Shown here: positions 22,004 to 33,794 of the stretch, piece after piece
Numbering within the stretch: position 1 is the stretch's first letter
Layout: each line of letters opens with the position of its first letter
Assembly: GCA_002803225.1 (NCBI GenBank)
Contig: NXFV01000748.1
Coordinates: 62,001 to 126,000 of the forward strand
From: Gamarada debralockiae
Lineage: Eukaryota; Ascomycota; Leotiomycetes; Helotiales; Hyphodiscaceae
Direction: 5' to 3'
Length of the DNA stretch: 64,000 bases
Made by a program: the position numbers and the translations under genes
The notes under the pieces: generated by a model
Told to the model about the DNA's origin: nothing
Database searches by the model: none
Seen by the model: the letters and a program-made list of their open reading frames with translations, nothing else

Positions 22004-24909
22004 ATTTCCTTTGTTAGCAAGAGCGAACCCCTCAACGAGTTGACGAATCCACTTCACCAGTAGCCGGAGTGGAGAGTCTGATTAAAGCGGTACGGGCTTA
22101 TGGCGCCCGGCGACCAACCCCTATCCTTTTGAGGAGTAATGTTGTGTTTTGATGACCAGCAGGCGGGTGCTTATTGATGATTTACGAAGCGGACAAAAAG
22201 AATTAGCCCTCTATGGTACATATGTATATCATGACAGAGTAGGTTCCTGTCATGGCCTAGTAGATAATGACCGACAATGACAATACTGAATTATAGACTT
22301 ATATCTCGCGAATATCATTCTTTACAAATCTCGCAAACCTCTAAGCACAATCTACAAAGTGTCCTCTCCGATTTTCGTAGTTCTGAAACAGAACCATGTG
22401 CGAACTTCTGACTAGAACATCTCGAGATTTCTACTGAGGAATAACTTTAATTTTGACGCTCGTGGAGGAAGATCTGACGATCAAATCGTTTCAATTGATA
22501 GTCTTGACTCTTGATTGTCTAACAGGGGGCAGAGAGTCGGCACTTGACATCGGTCCTTCTGCCATTTCGTACACAAACGAGCTCAATGAATGGACGTAAC
22601 CTTGGAAATTGAGATTTGAGTCGAGGCTCCTCGAACTAATCTATCCCGTAACTTCCAACTTTCAACCGGCCGAACAGCACACCTTCCCACGACTACCGAG
22701 GGAAGTGTGGTCCCGAATCAGGTGATACGGTACGGAGGTTCCTACGACCCACTGGGGCTCTAGACCTATGTACCAAAAGCGCAGATCCAAGAATATCTCG
22801 CAAACGAACGTCAGTCAAGATTCGCGATGTCATGAAGACATTGTCTTCAGCGCAATTATCCCTATCTTTTCGAGGGGAAGTCGGGCAGAGATGGCGTGTT
22901 GGAGGGCAAGATTCAGCGACCAGTAATAGTCAGCAATTGCTCAATATTTTCATGCATAGCTCACTAATCTCAGATGACGGTTCGCTGGACAGGCCGACGA
23001 CTGGTCTAGCGACTTTGGCGCTTTTGCACCAGTTGCGCTGAATCTTGGAGTTCTGCCGCTTTCAGGAGAAGAGGAGAGGAAAGGGTAAGTACGAGGAAAT
23101 AGTAAGATGGAGGGTGGGATGATGATGAGGATGAGGGGCGTTAGATTTATTGTTCAGGGCACCCATGAATGTTGGGATAGATGCATATGAGATTCGTTGT
23201 CGTCCATTCGATTGAGGACCCAAGCCTCCTCTGACGCATGCTGCGCTCGTCTGGTCATCTAAAGGTCCCCCCTTCGAAGCAAACCATGATGTCCTAGTCC
23301 GTGTCTCCGAGATGTTGATATAAGTGGTTTGTTGGTGTTGAACGTTCGAGGTCTGGCGGCCCTGAAAATTTAAGTAATTCAACATTTGCCGTGGTTCTAG
23401 GGGAGAAGAGCAGAAAGGATGATTCATCAAATGACGACTGGTACCTGAACCGAGAGGTGCCTGAACGCAGAGCTTTGACAACTTTCTAGATACGCTACGG
23501 AGGTACGGATTACGCTCTGCAGAAGAAGGAAAGGCCTATCGTGAGATCCCTTATGCAGGTCCCGTGGTCAGACTGGATACGTGCAGCTCAGCTGTGCTTT
23601 TGACTCGTAGAAAGAGGAAAGGGGTTTGTTCTAAGAGATTTATCCCATATTTCAAGCTCCACGTAGGTTACATGCAATTTCATGCACAACGCAGGTACAA
23701 TCTTCGAACCAGATCAATGATCCTCACAAATCGATGCTCAAAAGGCCAAAAAATGATACTTTTTTGCTTGAAATAGTTAGGAGCAGCGGCAGAAAAGTAC
23801 AGGGTACTCGGACCGCCAAAATTTTATGAGTGAAAAAGATGCGGTTCGTAAAACCACGGCCAGAAAATGAATGCCATGGTGCATCCAGAGCCCGTCGCAT
23901 GCTGTCTCTCCTCCGATCTTGATACCACCGCAGTTAAATCCTATCATTTCGCCCCCAAACCACCCCACATTCACGTACTCTTTGATTGAGCGATTGACAA
24001 TTATTTTAGCTATCTAGAAATAACCATCCCTTGGGAATTTGATCTTCCCCCCACCTCCCTCTTTCAATTCTGCCGCGGACCCTAAGCCTGATTTTCCCTT
24101 CCGCACTTCAGCTGAGCTCGCCGCTCCTCTCGGTGCTGGTTGCCTTGAATTATGTATGGTCTCCGACGCCGTCTCACATCCTGGAAATGAGCATTCCTCC
24201 ACATTTGCAAAAATATAACGCTGTTCCTCGGATCAGGTCAGGCACAGAACTGCCTGCGTGTGTTCTTCCGGACCCGCCTGGCTTTTTTTTCTGTTACTCT
24301 CTTCATGTCATACCAAAGCACCTCACTCGTCGTGAACGAATGATCGTGTGCCTCAACGACAAAATCTTACGAAGCCTGCTTGCCAAGACTTATTAGCTGT
24401 AACCTTCTGCTTGTCTAGCACAGGATATATCCCCGTCCCCGGGTCAGCTTGTCTAGAAGTCCACGGTACCCACTCATCCTGTGCTAATGAGCTTGGAACC
24501 TTTTGACTTAAGCCCCTCCAACGTCAATTCTTGGATGTATTCATGATACCTGTGGTAGGCCCAATAAATTCTCCTTCCCCTCATGCCAAATACTAATGTA
24601 ATAAATCTCCAGTACCTCTAGATATTCAACATAGACATGCTTGCCAGGCTGTGAACGTTCGTGTGCTGGAACTCCTCAATACTCTTGCCGCCGCCTCCTA
24701 TACGAAGTCACTTGGGATATACATCTACTGTTCATAGCAAATTTCGAAATTCCCGCGGTATATATTGGGCCTACAAAAAGTGTGGACGAGAGTGGATGTT
24801 GGGGTTGCACGGTTGCACAGAGCCGTTGACAAGAAACGGCCACCAAGAGAAATTGTGCAAGGCATACTGCCTCGGTCTGTCTGCCTCACGTTAGAAGGTC
24901 AACTTTGCT
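22004..24909. other. Long gene-free region with leader of the PHD gene
   Basis: About 2.9 kb. Nothing with clear coding character was seen on either strand: frames such as 23062-23481 (minus) have low-complexity, unconvincing translations. The stretch 24100-24909 is likely promoter and 5' leader of the PHD-finger gene and contains a short upstream frame at 24641-24829 that could act as a uORF. No transposon ends were recognised. Confidence 0.5.
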
Positions 24910-27318
24910 ATGAGTTGGGACCAAGCATACAGGTATGGCTTCGTACAAACCTTCGTCCCCATTACCAACATGAATATGGAAACTAACATTTTGCTTACAG
25001 CTTTGGGAATCCAAACGCTCAACCCCCCACACCTGGCCAAACCCCAACGTCCGCACAGTTCCCAAGTCCGACATTTCAGACACCAAGGAACAATAGCTCG
25101 AGTTTTGAGGATCGAAGTGGATGGACCCCAACATTTGCAGAGGAATATTCTGTGTTTAATGCCACGCCAGGTCGTTTGACCACCAACCAACACCATTTTG
25201 CTGAAGCGGCCACACCGCACTCCACAACCACTTCTCCACTGGATAGGCGGCCCTCCAACGCTGGACATATTGCATCTGAGCTGGCATCTCATGTTCACCA
25301 CTTGTCACCAAATCCAAGCTTTCCACTGCCTCCGGTCGAGCCATCAAGTCAACTACCATCTTCTCCGGGCACATATTCGGCAGTAGGCGGTCGATTCGAT
25401 GATAGCACCAAGGAGAAGGTGACCCCACGAAAACCTAAGAAACGTTTGGAGGAAGCCTTTAGCGGCCAAACCGCTACGCCTCCCCAGTCGGCATCGAAGG
25501 GATCAAGAAAACTTGCGCCGAAGGTTCTCCCAGAAACCATGCAAAATGACTCGCAAAGTAGCCAATACGGCATTGACGAATCACCAACACAACACCACAA
25601 TGTACTGCAGTTTCCTACAAGCACAGCAGACTTGTTCGGCTATCCTATGTCCGCTCCTGCTACAGCGCCGGTGTTTACCAACACAAAGCCGTTCTGGGAT
25701 CCAGACACTAGCATGGCCGGCATGGGTCTTGACTTCAGCGCTGACACGGCTGGCATGTCGGATACGGGATCTCATAGAGTCAGCAATTCTTTCGATTGGG
25801 GAAGAAATAATCAGATGTTCCAAGATACAGTCAACATGCCTTCAAGCCAACCTAGTCCTCAAACACAACAAACTCCAACTCAAAGCCAACCACCAACCAA
25901 GCGTCAAAGACCTTTAGCTCCCAAAGTCTCAGTACCCCCAACTCCAGAGCTCCCCACAACACAAGCTTCCTTCGACTTCTTCAACAACACGCCTCGCTGG
26001 GATGAACCGTTCTCTGCAGCCTCGATGGGAGGCGTTGACCCTGGTCTTCTATTCAGCCGCAATATTGCAACCTCCATGGCCTCTGAATTCGAGGATGTTG
26101 TCTTGCCAGCGGCACGTCCTGCCACGAGTCATATCGTACGAGAGCCTTATCAACATCAGACGCGAGAAGCCAAGGAGCAACAGGAAGCTCTGCGGCGAGC
26201 CCGCAGCACTCGTGAAAGCAGCTCTAGTCGAAGGTTCGAGAGAGGGACAGTCAGCTCACCTATCAAAGGCTCTGCTCGTCCCAGCCTTCAACGGAGTGTA
26301 AGTGATAGCCGGGGTAAGAGGACTGGTAAGCTTCACCCACTGTTATCCATAACCAAAGATACTAATACATATCCCAGAGAGAATGATGCAGCGTACAGGT
26401 CGACTATCTCCTGTGAAGCGCTTCCAACCTCCAAATCTTACGCCAATCTCCGAGGCACCATTTCCAAAGGTCCGCACCGAAGTCCGACTGACTGTAGACA
26501 AGAAAGGAAGAGCAAGGACCGAGACTGTCGTCATTGATGATGGTGAAGAAGCGACAGCAACGAGGAGCAATGAGGGATATGATTCCTCCCATTACGAGTC
26601 ATCAACTGATGAGGAAGAAATCATCATTCCAAGTCGAAACACATCTTTCGCTCTCCCACCACAACCTAAAGGGCCCAAGCTGGCAAGATTTGAGACGTCC
26701 AATCGCGATGTCCGAAGGCACAGCACGAGTGCTTGCAACAGCTATTCCGAATCCTCAAGCCAGCAGTCCATGATGGAAGGCGTAGAAAGCGAGGCTGAAA
26801 CTGTTATGGAAGAAGATGACAGATCTGGAGATGCCACTCGAGCGTTACGGAAAGTAATGGAAAACAGAAAGAAAGAGCAGATGAAGCAGCGCAACCCTCG
26901 TCACCATCGCTACGCATCAGATACTCGAGGCAGCTCTCAATATATGGGTTATGCCTCGTCGAATTTGTCGCCAACCACTGTCACTGACCCTGAAGGAGCT
27001 ACGCCTTCTAGCAACAGGAGTGGAACTACTAGATGTGTATGTGGGAAGCAGGAGAGCGAGGGCTTCATGATTCAATGGTGAATATCCTCAACTTCCGTTG
27101 ACTCGGTACGCAACTGACCTTTTAGTGAATCCTGCGACAATTGGTTGCATGCTCAATGCGTGAATATTGATCAAAGAAGCCTTCCTGCTGTTTATATCTG
27201 CGCCTTCTGTGCCCAGACACCTAATATGCGTGGAGGTCGCATCCGAGACCCTTCCAGAAGTACCGCGCATTTAGGATCTTCGCCTTTAGCACATAAATCC
27301 TTCAAGTCATTTCGTTGA
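24910..27318 (+). CDS. PHD-finger protein, probable chromatin reader (746 aa)
   Basis: Exons 24910-24932, 25001-26325, 26378-27077 and 27126-27318 are joined by introns of 68, 52 and 48 nt, all GT-AG with CTAAC-like branches; phases agree throughout. The first exon encodes MSWDQAY plus two bases. Residues up to about 660 are disordered and rich in S, P, Q and T, with basic patches (PRKPKKR; TKRQRPLAPK). Near the C-terminus a compact C4HC3 PHD finger spans the last intron: CVCGKQESEGFMIQ-C-ESC, DNWLHAQC, then YICAFC. Its spacing fits PHD fingers that read histone H3 tails. The final residues are basic (MRGGRIRDPSRS). No second catalytic domain (SET, JmjC, BRCT) is present, so a subunit or reader role is likely; the complex is unknown. 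Confidence 0.88.
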
Positions 27319-28179
27319 TTCGATCTCGACTTACCAACCTTATTCATCCATGTTCATCTTATGCTCAGTCGACTGGCATCTTCAGAACGCTTCTCCCCTC
27401 ACAGATGAGCTTGAGGAAGTCGGCAAACTTACCCCTTTTATATTTACAACATCCCCAATTCCCAAGGATACGAATTTATACGATTCGACGGCCGAATTAC
27501 ACATTCTGCCACCTCGATATCGTTCTCAGTATCCACACCAGTTAAAAGGCCACTGTCAGGACACTGGCACCATCACAAACATCATACATCGCATTCATAT
27601 CGTTAGAAAGAGGAGGAAAATCCTGGAGCGGCCAGCATCACACAAAATAATACAGCATCAGTCATGTTTCTTTTGTTGTTTGATACCCTTCTTCTGTAGA
27701 GACAGTCCAACATCATGGTGCATAGCGTTGCATCTCGCCAAGCAAAGAGCAGGCGACTTAGGAAGGAATACGTGGAAATTGTCTGCATGAATCCAGAAAA
27801 GAATTTCTAGTCTCAGGAGTTTTGGATCTTTTGACTTGGATTTGTGACCGAATATCTTGCAATTGGACTCCCATTGCGGGGTCATATCTGACGTGTGACC
27901 TGGCAATACATGCCTACAGACGCTAAGTGAATTGGCAGTGAGAACCTGAAATCTGAAGCCACAGCATGTACCCCACTACTTTGTAGTGTCTTACATGCTG
28001 TCATTGAACCTTGGAAGTCCCTGAAAATCCAGAGATCGAGAAGTACTGACAGACCTCAATTCTAAGGCCTCATTTTCAAGTCCGATAACGGAAGGCGGGG
28101 CAAACGACCAAGCTTCAACTATGTCAAATCCCACATCAATTTTACTTTTCACCAAATTCAAACTTATAAACACTTCAAA
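27319..28179. other. Intergenic: PHD gene 3' flank and LEU2 promoter
   Basis: About 860 bases between two plus-strand genes. A 146-residue frame at 27350-27790 is present but has no recognisable motif. The last 100 bases before LEU2 are A/T-rich and probably its leader. Confidence 0.5.
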
Positions 28180-29531
28180 ATGGCAACTCACAACATTGTT
28201 GTCTTCGGCGGTGACCATTGCGGTCCAGAGGTAAGCTCCACCAAGCTCAATGACGTTTCTGGATCTAACTAACAAACATGGCAGGTTGTAGCAGAAGCTG
28301 TGAAGGTTTGTCTACCTCCCAAAATACCTCCAAATCCAAGCCAGAAAGCACCAATTAACTCTCTCCAGGTCCTAAAAGTAATCGAAACGGTCCGCCCAAG
28401 CGCCGGAAAGTTCAACTTCCAAGAACACCTCCTCGGCGGCGTAAGCCTACCCACCCCCTCCCTCTCCCCAATTTCTAACACTCACAGGCCTCAATCGACG
28501 CAACCGGCGAGCCCCTAACCTCCAAAGCCCTCGAAGCCGCCAAAGCAGCCGATGCTGTCCTCCTAGGCGCAATCGGCGGTCCAAAATGGGGCACAGGAAA
28601 GGTTCGACCTGAGCAAGGCATCCTCGCGCTCAGGAAGGAAATGGGCACATACGGCAATCTACGACCCTGCAACTTCGCATCCGACAAACTGGTTGAGATC
28701 TCCCCTTTAAAAGAAGATGTTTGCCAGGGTACGGATTTCGTTGTTGTCCGCGAACTTACAGGAGGGATTTACTTTGGAGAGAGGAAGGAAGATGATGGTG
28801 ATGGAACAGCTTGGGATTCCGAACCTTATTCGCGCCCCGAAATCGAGAGGATTACGAGGTTGGCGGCGTTTTTGGCGTTGAAGAGCGACCCTCCGCTGCC
28901 GGTTTGGAGTCTGGATAAGGCGAATGTTCTTGCTACGAGTCGGTTATGGAGGAAGGTGTTTACAGAGGTGATGGAGAAGGAGTTCCCGCAGTTGAAGTTC
29001 GGACATCATTTGATTGATAGTGCGGCCATGCTGATGGTGCGGGATCCGAGGGCGCTTAATGGGGTTGTCGTTACGAGTAATCTGTTTGGAGATATTATTA
29101 GTGATGAGGCGAGTGTTATTCCGGGGAGTATTGGGCTTTTGCCTAGCGCGAGTTTGAGTGGGATTCCGGATGGGAAGAGCAAGTGTAATGGGATTTATGA
29201 ACCTATTCATGGTGAGTCTAATCACCCTGCCCTGCCTTTTCATTGTTCTGTGAGGACAGAGCTGATGAAAGTAGGTTCTGCACCCGATATCTCTGGCCAA
29301 GGAAAAGTCAATCCTATAGGAACGATCCTCTCCGTCGCCATGATGCTGAAATACTCCCTCAATCTACCCATCGAAGCGAATGCCATCGAGGAAGCAGTAC
29401 GGAGAACGATCGATGCTGGAGTTCGAACAAAGGATATTGCCGGAAAGGGAGCAGCCAAATTTGCATCCACTGCTGAGATGGGAGATGCCGTTGCAGCCGA
29501 GCTTTTGAAGGTTCTCAAGGAAATCAAGTAG
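28180..29531 (+). CDS. LEU2: 3-isopropylmalate dehydrogenase
   Basis: Five exons (28180-28230, 28285-28305, 28369-28440, 28488-29211, 29275-29531) give 374 residues, close to the usual 365. The enzyme oxidises and decarboxylates 3-isopropylmalate with NAD+ in leucine biosynthesis. Visible blocks: [29 protein letters not shown] across introns, [53 protein letters not shown] and the active-site region [35 protein letters not shown], then [20 protein letters not shown]. Exon 2 is only 21 nt and all introns are GT-AG. The last intron (63 nt, 29212-29274) is a multiple of three without stops, so a gene finder may read through it. Filamentous fungi often have two LEU2 paralogues; which one this is cannot be told. 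Confidence 0.95.
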
Positions 29532-29980
29532 AGGCTTGCTGAGCAGAAAATAAAAGGTCTTGAGCATATGCGTCCTTCAATACAGCATCTACGGTGTGCG
29601 GATTCGCTGACCCCAAGCCTCGCAATTGTATTTCGACTCTTCTGGCTTCCAAATTGAACATGAGTTATTTATGTTGTTGGGCGTGGCTCTAGTCAATCAC
29701 GCAATCCTGTGATATTTTCTTTTTCAAGGCCTTGGACCCCGACTTCTATTTGGCCCAAAAACGTCACTGTGACCGTAAAATTCCATCACCAGAACCATTC
29801 TTACTTCAATTTTGCTACAATGGGGAGATATCTTTACATGATTCAAAATGACTATCGAATACCTTGATGGATGTCCACCTCGATTTTCTTCTCAGGCACC
29901 ATCACCAGCAACATTTGGCCACTATCACAAACTGTCGATCTTCAAGGCCAGATCTCAGACTAACCATCGATCCCTCAACT

Positions 29981-30553
29981 ATGGGCAACAACACCACCAA
30001 AATCTCTCATCCCAAAAATTGGGCTCCCGTCGACCCTTCCCCGGACCCGTCGTCAAGCCGTAAGCGCTCATCACGAGCCCACTTCCCCTTCCCGATAATC
30101 GGTATCTCCCTCATCACAGGTACTCTTCCTCCCCCTAGCCCCTCCACCAACCTCTCACTCTCAATCGAGCATATTGAAGAATCTTCCAAAATATATTGGA
30201 CAGACTGGGCCTACGTCCCACGCCTAACGCTCACGCCACCAACACCTGACATTTCGTTCCAACGCCCAAGATCTGGACATCAAGGTAGGGATTTTTTGTC
30301 GCCGAATGATGTTATGGTTGTAAGGGTGGAAAGAGGAGAAGGGCCGGAGCTCGAGTTGAAACTTGCAAGGGGGAAGATTGCGAAGAGGAGGGAGGAGAAG
30401 AGGATGCAGGCTATATTGGGGAAAACTGGTGAGAGCGCAGCGGAAAAACTTAGGGATAAGGAGAAGGTGGAGCTCGAGAATGGCGATGGGGTTGAGAGGA
30501 GAAGTAGAGCTATGCATGAAAGACGGGTCCTGGTGCAAGAGGTCTCTGTTTGA
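29981..30553 (+). CDS. Hypothetical protein with N-terminal MGNNTT motif (about 190 aa, 3' end uncertain)
   Basis: The frame is open from 29864, but the ATG at 29981 is preferred because upstream residues look like translated leader. From it the protein begins MGNNTTKISHPKNW, a sequence compatible with N-myristoylation (Gly2, Thr6). It then has a proline-rich region, a possible beta-rich segment (YWTDWAYVPRLTLTPP) and a charged helical C-terminus (KLARGKIAKRREEKRMQAI; AAEKLRDKEKVE). A second frame at about 30586-30803 (LPFRGSTGSWFRGCE; VLRIPYKGRVVVRQGVKE) has coding character and could be a 3' exon, but no clear splice pair connects it. Family and function are not recognised. Confidence 0.5.
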   Translation: MGNNTTKISHPKNWAPVDPSPDPSSSRKRSSRAHFPFPIIGISLITGTLPPPSPSTNLSLSIEHIEESSKIYWTDWAYVPRLTLTPPTPDISFQRPRSGHQGRDFLSPNDVMVVRVERGEGPELELKLARGKIAKRREEKRMQAILGKTGESAAEKLRDKEKVELENGDGVERRSRAMHERRVLVQEVSV

Positions 30554-31020
30554 CCTGGATGCGAAAGAATTTTCGGCCTAAGATGTTCGTCAACATGGAT
30601 TGCCTTTCCGAGGTTCGACAGGGAGCTGGTTTAGAGGTTGCGAGACTGTAGGTGCGGAGGCAAGGAAGAGGAATTCGAGTGTTGGTCTAAGGTTAGAGGT
30701 GCTGAGGATACCGTATAAAGGGCGAGTTGTGGTGCGACAAGGGGTAAAGGAATCGGCCGAAAGAGCTTCGTCAAGCGAGACCCCTGAGTCCTTTGTTGTA
30801 TGAATCCTCTCCGACAACCAATCCGACTTCTCTTCAGTAAGAGTAACGGATTAACGTGCGCAGTAGGATACTTCCAATCTGATAGGCTACCTCAAAATCT
30901 CACGTCAGCCAACTGCAGCGAGCTTGTGTAGATATTAAAGAAATTACAGACATAAAGAATATAAACTTTCATACCTCTTCTTGTCGGGTCTCAGATAAGT
31001 TTTACATAGCAGAACTCGAA

Positions 31021-31563
31021 ATGAGCGTCATAACAGAAATCAGCACCAAAACGGCCCCTGCCCCATTACCGGTCTTCAGCCAAGCCATCAAAGCCAATGG
31101 CTTCGTCTTCGTTTCAGGAAATATAGGATTGGACAAAGATACTTGGACTTTGGTTGAGGGTGGGATCAAGGCTCAGACCGTAGGCAATATTTCCTAAAAT
31201 ATCATGAATATTTTCGAAATATTTCTTCTTCCTTGAGATACGGGAGGAGGCAATCGGTCTGCTGATGAAATGAAAGGAACAAACACTCAAAAACATCAAA
31301 GCAGTCCTCGAAGCAGCTGGCTCGGACTTCAGCAAGATCGTCAAACTGAACGTGTATTTGAAGGACTACAAGGATTTTGTACCGATGAATGAAGTTTATA
31401 TCACCCATTTTGATGATATAAAACCGGTGAGTGCTTCTCCAGGCTTCGAATTGGTTGACATTTGCTGAGAGATTGATTGCAATAGGCACGCACTTGCGTT
31501 GCGGTTCTAGATCTGCCGTTCAATGCGATTGTTGAGATGGAATGTACCGCGCTTTGTGACTAG
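31021..31563 (+). CDS. RidA / YjgF / UK114 family protein (128 aa)
   Basis: Exons 31021-31179, 31277-31426 and 31486-31563 (introns of 97 and 59 nt, phase 0) give 128 residues, the standard family length. RidA proteins hydrolyse reactive enamine/imine intermediates released by PLP enzymes such as threonine dehydratase; in yeast the relatives are Hmf1 (cytosol) and Mmf1 (mitochondria). Visible features: APLPVFSQAIKANGFVFVSG, IGLDKDT, VEGGIKAQT, TLKNIKAVLEAAGSDFS, IVKLNVYLKDYKDF, MNEVYITHF, then ARTCVAVLDLPFNAIVEMEC. The active-site arginine is the R of ARTCVAV, and the glutamate of VEMEC is conserved. There is no obvious presequence, so a cytosolic form is likely. The first intron's acceptor (ATGAAAG) is weak but keeps frame and motif. 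Confidence 0.9.
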
Positions 31564-31758
31564 AGAATCAAAATGATCTGATCCCTTGCTTCATGATTTC
31601 ATTCTCTCTGCCGTGTATATTTTGTGTGCCCAGTGACTCCATAGACGCCCATTATGCATTCCCACCCCATCTATGTCCAAACTGGACATCCATATCCATA
31701 AAAGAAACGGGTATTCCAAAACGCCATCTCCATGCCCATTCCCCCACATCCCCCTCCC

Positions 31759-32325
31759 TCAAGCATCCTCATCCAAAACCACACCCCTCCTCCCACCCGT
31801 CTCATCCAGCACCCTCCCAACATCCTCCCTCAACTCTGGCATAGCCCTAGCTATCTCCTGCGCCAACACATCCCTAAAACTACCAAACGCCTCCATCTTG
31901 CCCTTCATCAGTTGATTACTCCTTCTCGCACCCTCCACAAACTCCCGCGTGTAGATGTCGGGATTGCGGCCGTTATCTACGTAGGTTATGAGTTCGGGTG
32001 GGACCAAGGGGAGGTTGGAGGATGGGGAGGAGGCGGTTGCGTGGACTTTTTGGAGGGAGGTGTGGAGTTGTTTGCTATTCTCTGGGTTAGCTGATGATTT
32101 GGGAAGTGAGGAGGAGAGATGGAACATACATGCTGTGCTCAAGGATATCTTTGCTAGGCCTGTTGGCTTGGTCGTAGGAGTTGACTTGGACCATGATCTG
32201 GTAGAGGTCTTGTATAACATCTTTGAGCTGGTCTGAGAATTGTTCAGCTTCAACTCACACTTAAAATCAGAAATTGAAACCATACCTTCAACGACCTTCT
32301 GGTCGCTATGAGCAACCGGTGCCAT
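31759..32325 (-). CDS. NUT2: Mediator complex subunit 10 (Med10/Nut2)
   Basis: Exons on the minus strand 32325-32286, 32232-32130 and 32074-31759 (introns of 53 and 55 nt) give 152 residues, the normal size. Med10 is a middle-module subunit of Mediator, the coactivator linking activators to RNA polymerase II. After MAPVAHSDQKVVE the spliced sequence reads DQLKDVIQDLYQIMVQVNSY, DQANRPSKDILEHS, then KQLHTSLQKVHATAS and the highly conserved VPPELITYVDNGRNPDIYT, REFVEGARRSNQLMKGKMEAF. The C-terminus is AMPELREDVGRVLDETGG. An in-frame ATG upstream at 32499 would add a basic/serine-rich extension with no family match, so the start at 32325 is chosen. Confidence 0.93.
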   Translation of the reverse strand: MAPVAHSDQKVVEGMVSISDFKCELKLNNSQTSSKMLYKTSTRSWSKSTPTTKPTGLAKISLSTACMFHLSSSLPKSSANPENSKQLHTSLQKVHATASSPSSNLPLVPPELITYVDNGRNPDIYTREFVEGARRSNQLMKGKMEAFGSFRDVLAQEIARAMPELREDVGRVLDETGGRRGVVLDEDA

Positions 32326-33794
32326 CTTTCCAGGTGAGGATGCCCCTGAACTGTTGTCTGGGTCTGGAGCTCCTGGTTGTGAAGATGCTGGTTCACAACT
32401 TGAGGTCTCATCATGGATGGGGGCTCGACTTGGTCTGTGCGGTCTCGGCTGCAGCACCCTCGGTCTTCTTACTGGGGTGACATGGAATTTGATCTTCATT
32501 TTATCCAGGTGAGTGTCTTCATAAGGAATTTGGGGACTCTCTGTGACTTTTGTTGATGAAGTAAAACCTCAAAAAGAGAAGAAAAGGAAGGCACCGTTTA
32601 TTTAATGTTCTCAAGCGAGGCTGCAAGTAACACACTCTTTTGTACCTTTTCGTTTGTCCAGTCTGCCAATCTGCTAGTTGCACTCAATCAATCTTGTTAA
32701 TGCTATTCACTCCTCACATAATAAATTCCTTAACACTTTCTTTAAGTCCTCTCGCCTAGTATTAAGTCTGTATTCCTCATTCCCCGATTTGATAGTCTTC
32801 TCGCCATTACTTCGCTTTTCTGCCCTCAGCCACCTCAAACTCTCTGCCTCTTTGATCCTTCCGATAACAGGCTCGCGTTCCTTGGCCACGTATCTCTCGT
32901 ACTTAGTCTCTGCAGACTTAGACTAGTACCCCTCTAAGTACTCTGACGATTAGACAACGAATGGGGTAGAGCTATCAGATGGCAGGCTGACGTATCCTGC
33001 GTTGGACAATGTTTCTTCGGGCGATGATCCTGATGTTTCCGAATCTGCACCTAGTGCGCAGCAAGAATCTTCGGCTGATTCGGGGACATCTTTAGGTAGA
33101 CCATGAGAGGTGGTTACGCTTCGAGGCATCGACGGGCAACGACGAGTAGGATACGGCGTCCTTTGCCTTGCCAAGGATCTAGAGGCATACTCAGGCGGAC
33201 CATCGAGCGAATGAATGTTGCTGAACGAACGTGATAACGAATGAATGAGTGAAATGCCAATGAGGGTTGTGATCGCTCAGCTTAGGCCTGGCGATTCTGA
33301 ACGGGCATGTTTAGGAATGGTTATTGAAGATAAAGTCCGGGATGGTGATGCGAAGGAGCTACATTCACGAAAGGTGTTGGAAGTTTTTCACGAGGAAGGC
33401 ACGAACAAAACAAGGTTCACTTCAAGATATGCTTTACTGACATTTCATCGCGAATCTGCCCCTGAATCGGGAAGGAGCGAATCTAGTAGGTACACAAGCA
33501 AAAGCCATCCATAACACAAGAACAAAAAGAAAAGGTACTGCCACAATAGTTTCGTAAGCCAACGCTGGCTGCATGCAGATGATCATCAGTCTGAACATGA
33601 AGACATTAATCAATATCATCCATCCATCAGTTCGTGATATCCACTTCCATAACGCCAACCTCGATATTCAATGCCGTCCGTTCTTACTACAAACAAAATG
33701 AAATGAGAAACACTTTCGTACTCCAAACAAGGGAGTATGCAATGAGGGTTATGTTAGCTGCGCCGTGCTGCGCCATGCCATCCAATCTATTTCT
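32326..33794. other. Intergenic with weak coding-like frames
   Basis: About 1.5 kb between the MED10 start and the 3' end of the next minus-strand gene. A minus frame ending at 32950 (back to about 33270) reads serine/proline-rich sequence including SLDGPPEYASRSLARQRTP; a plus frame at 33245-33514 overlaps it. Neither has a recognisable domain, and they cannot both be real. No repeat was seen. Confidence 0.4.

Noticed and set aside
23062..23481. 139-codon minus-strand frame
   Set aside because: Histidine/proline-rich low-complexity end produced by a GATGAGG repeat on the other strand; no supporting features.
28180..33794. A biosynthetic gene cluster around LEU2, RidA and the Rua1-type regulator
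   Set aside because: No backbone enzyme (PKS, NRPS, terpene synthase) or tailoring set is present; the neighbours are housekeeping genes.
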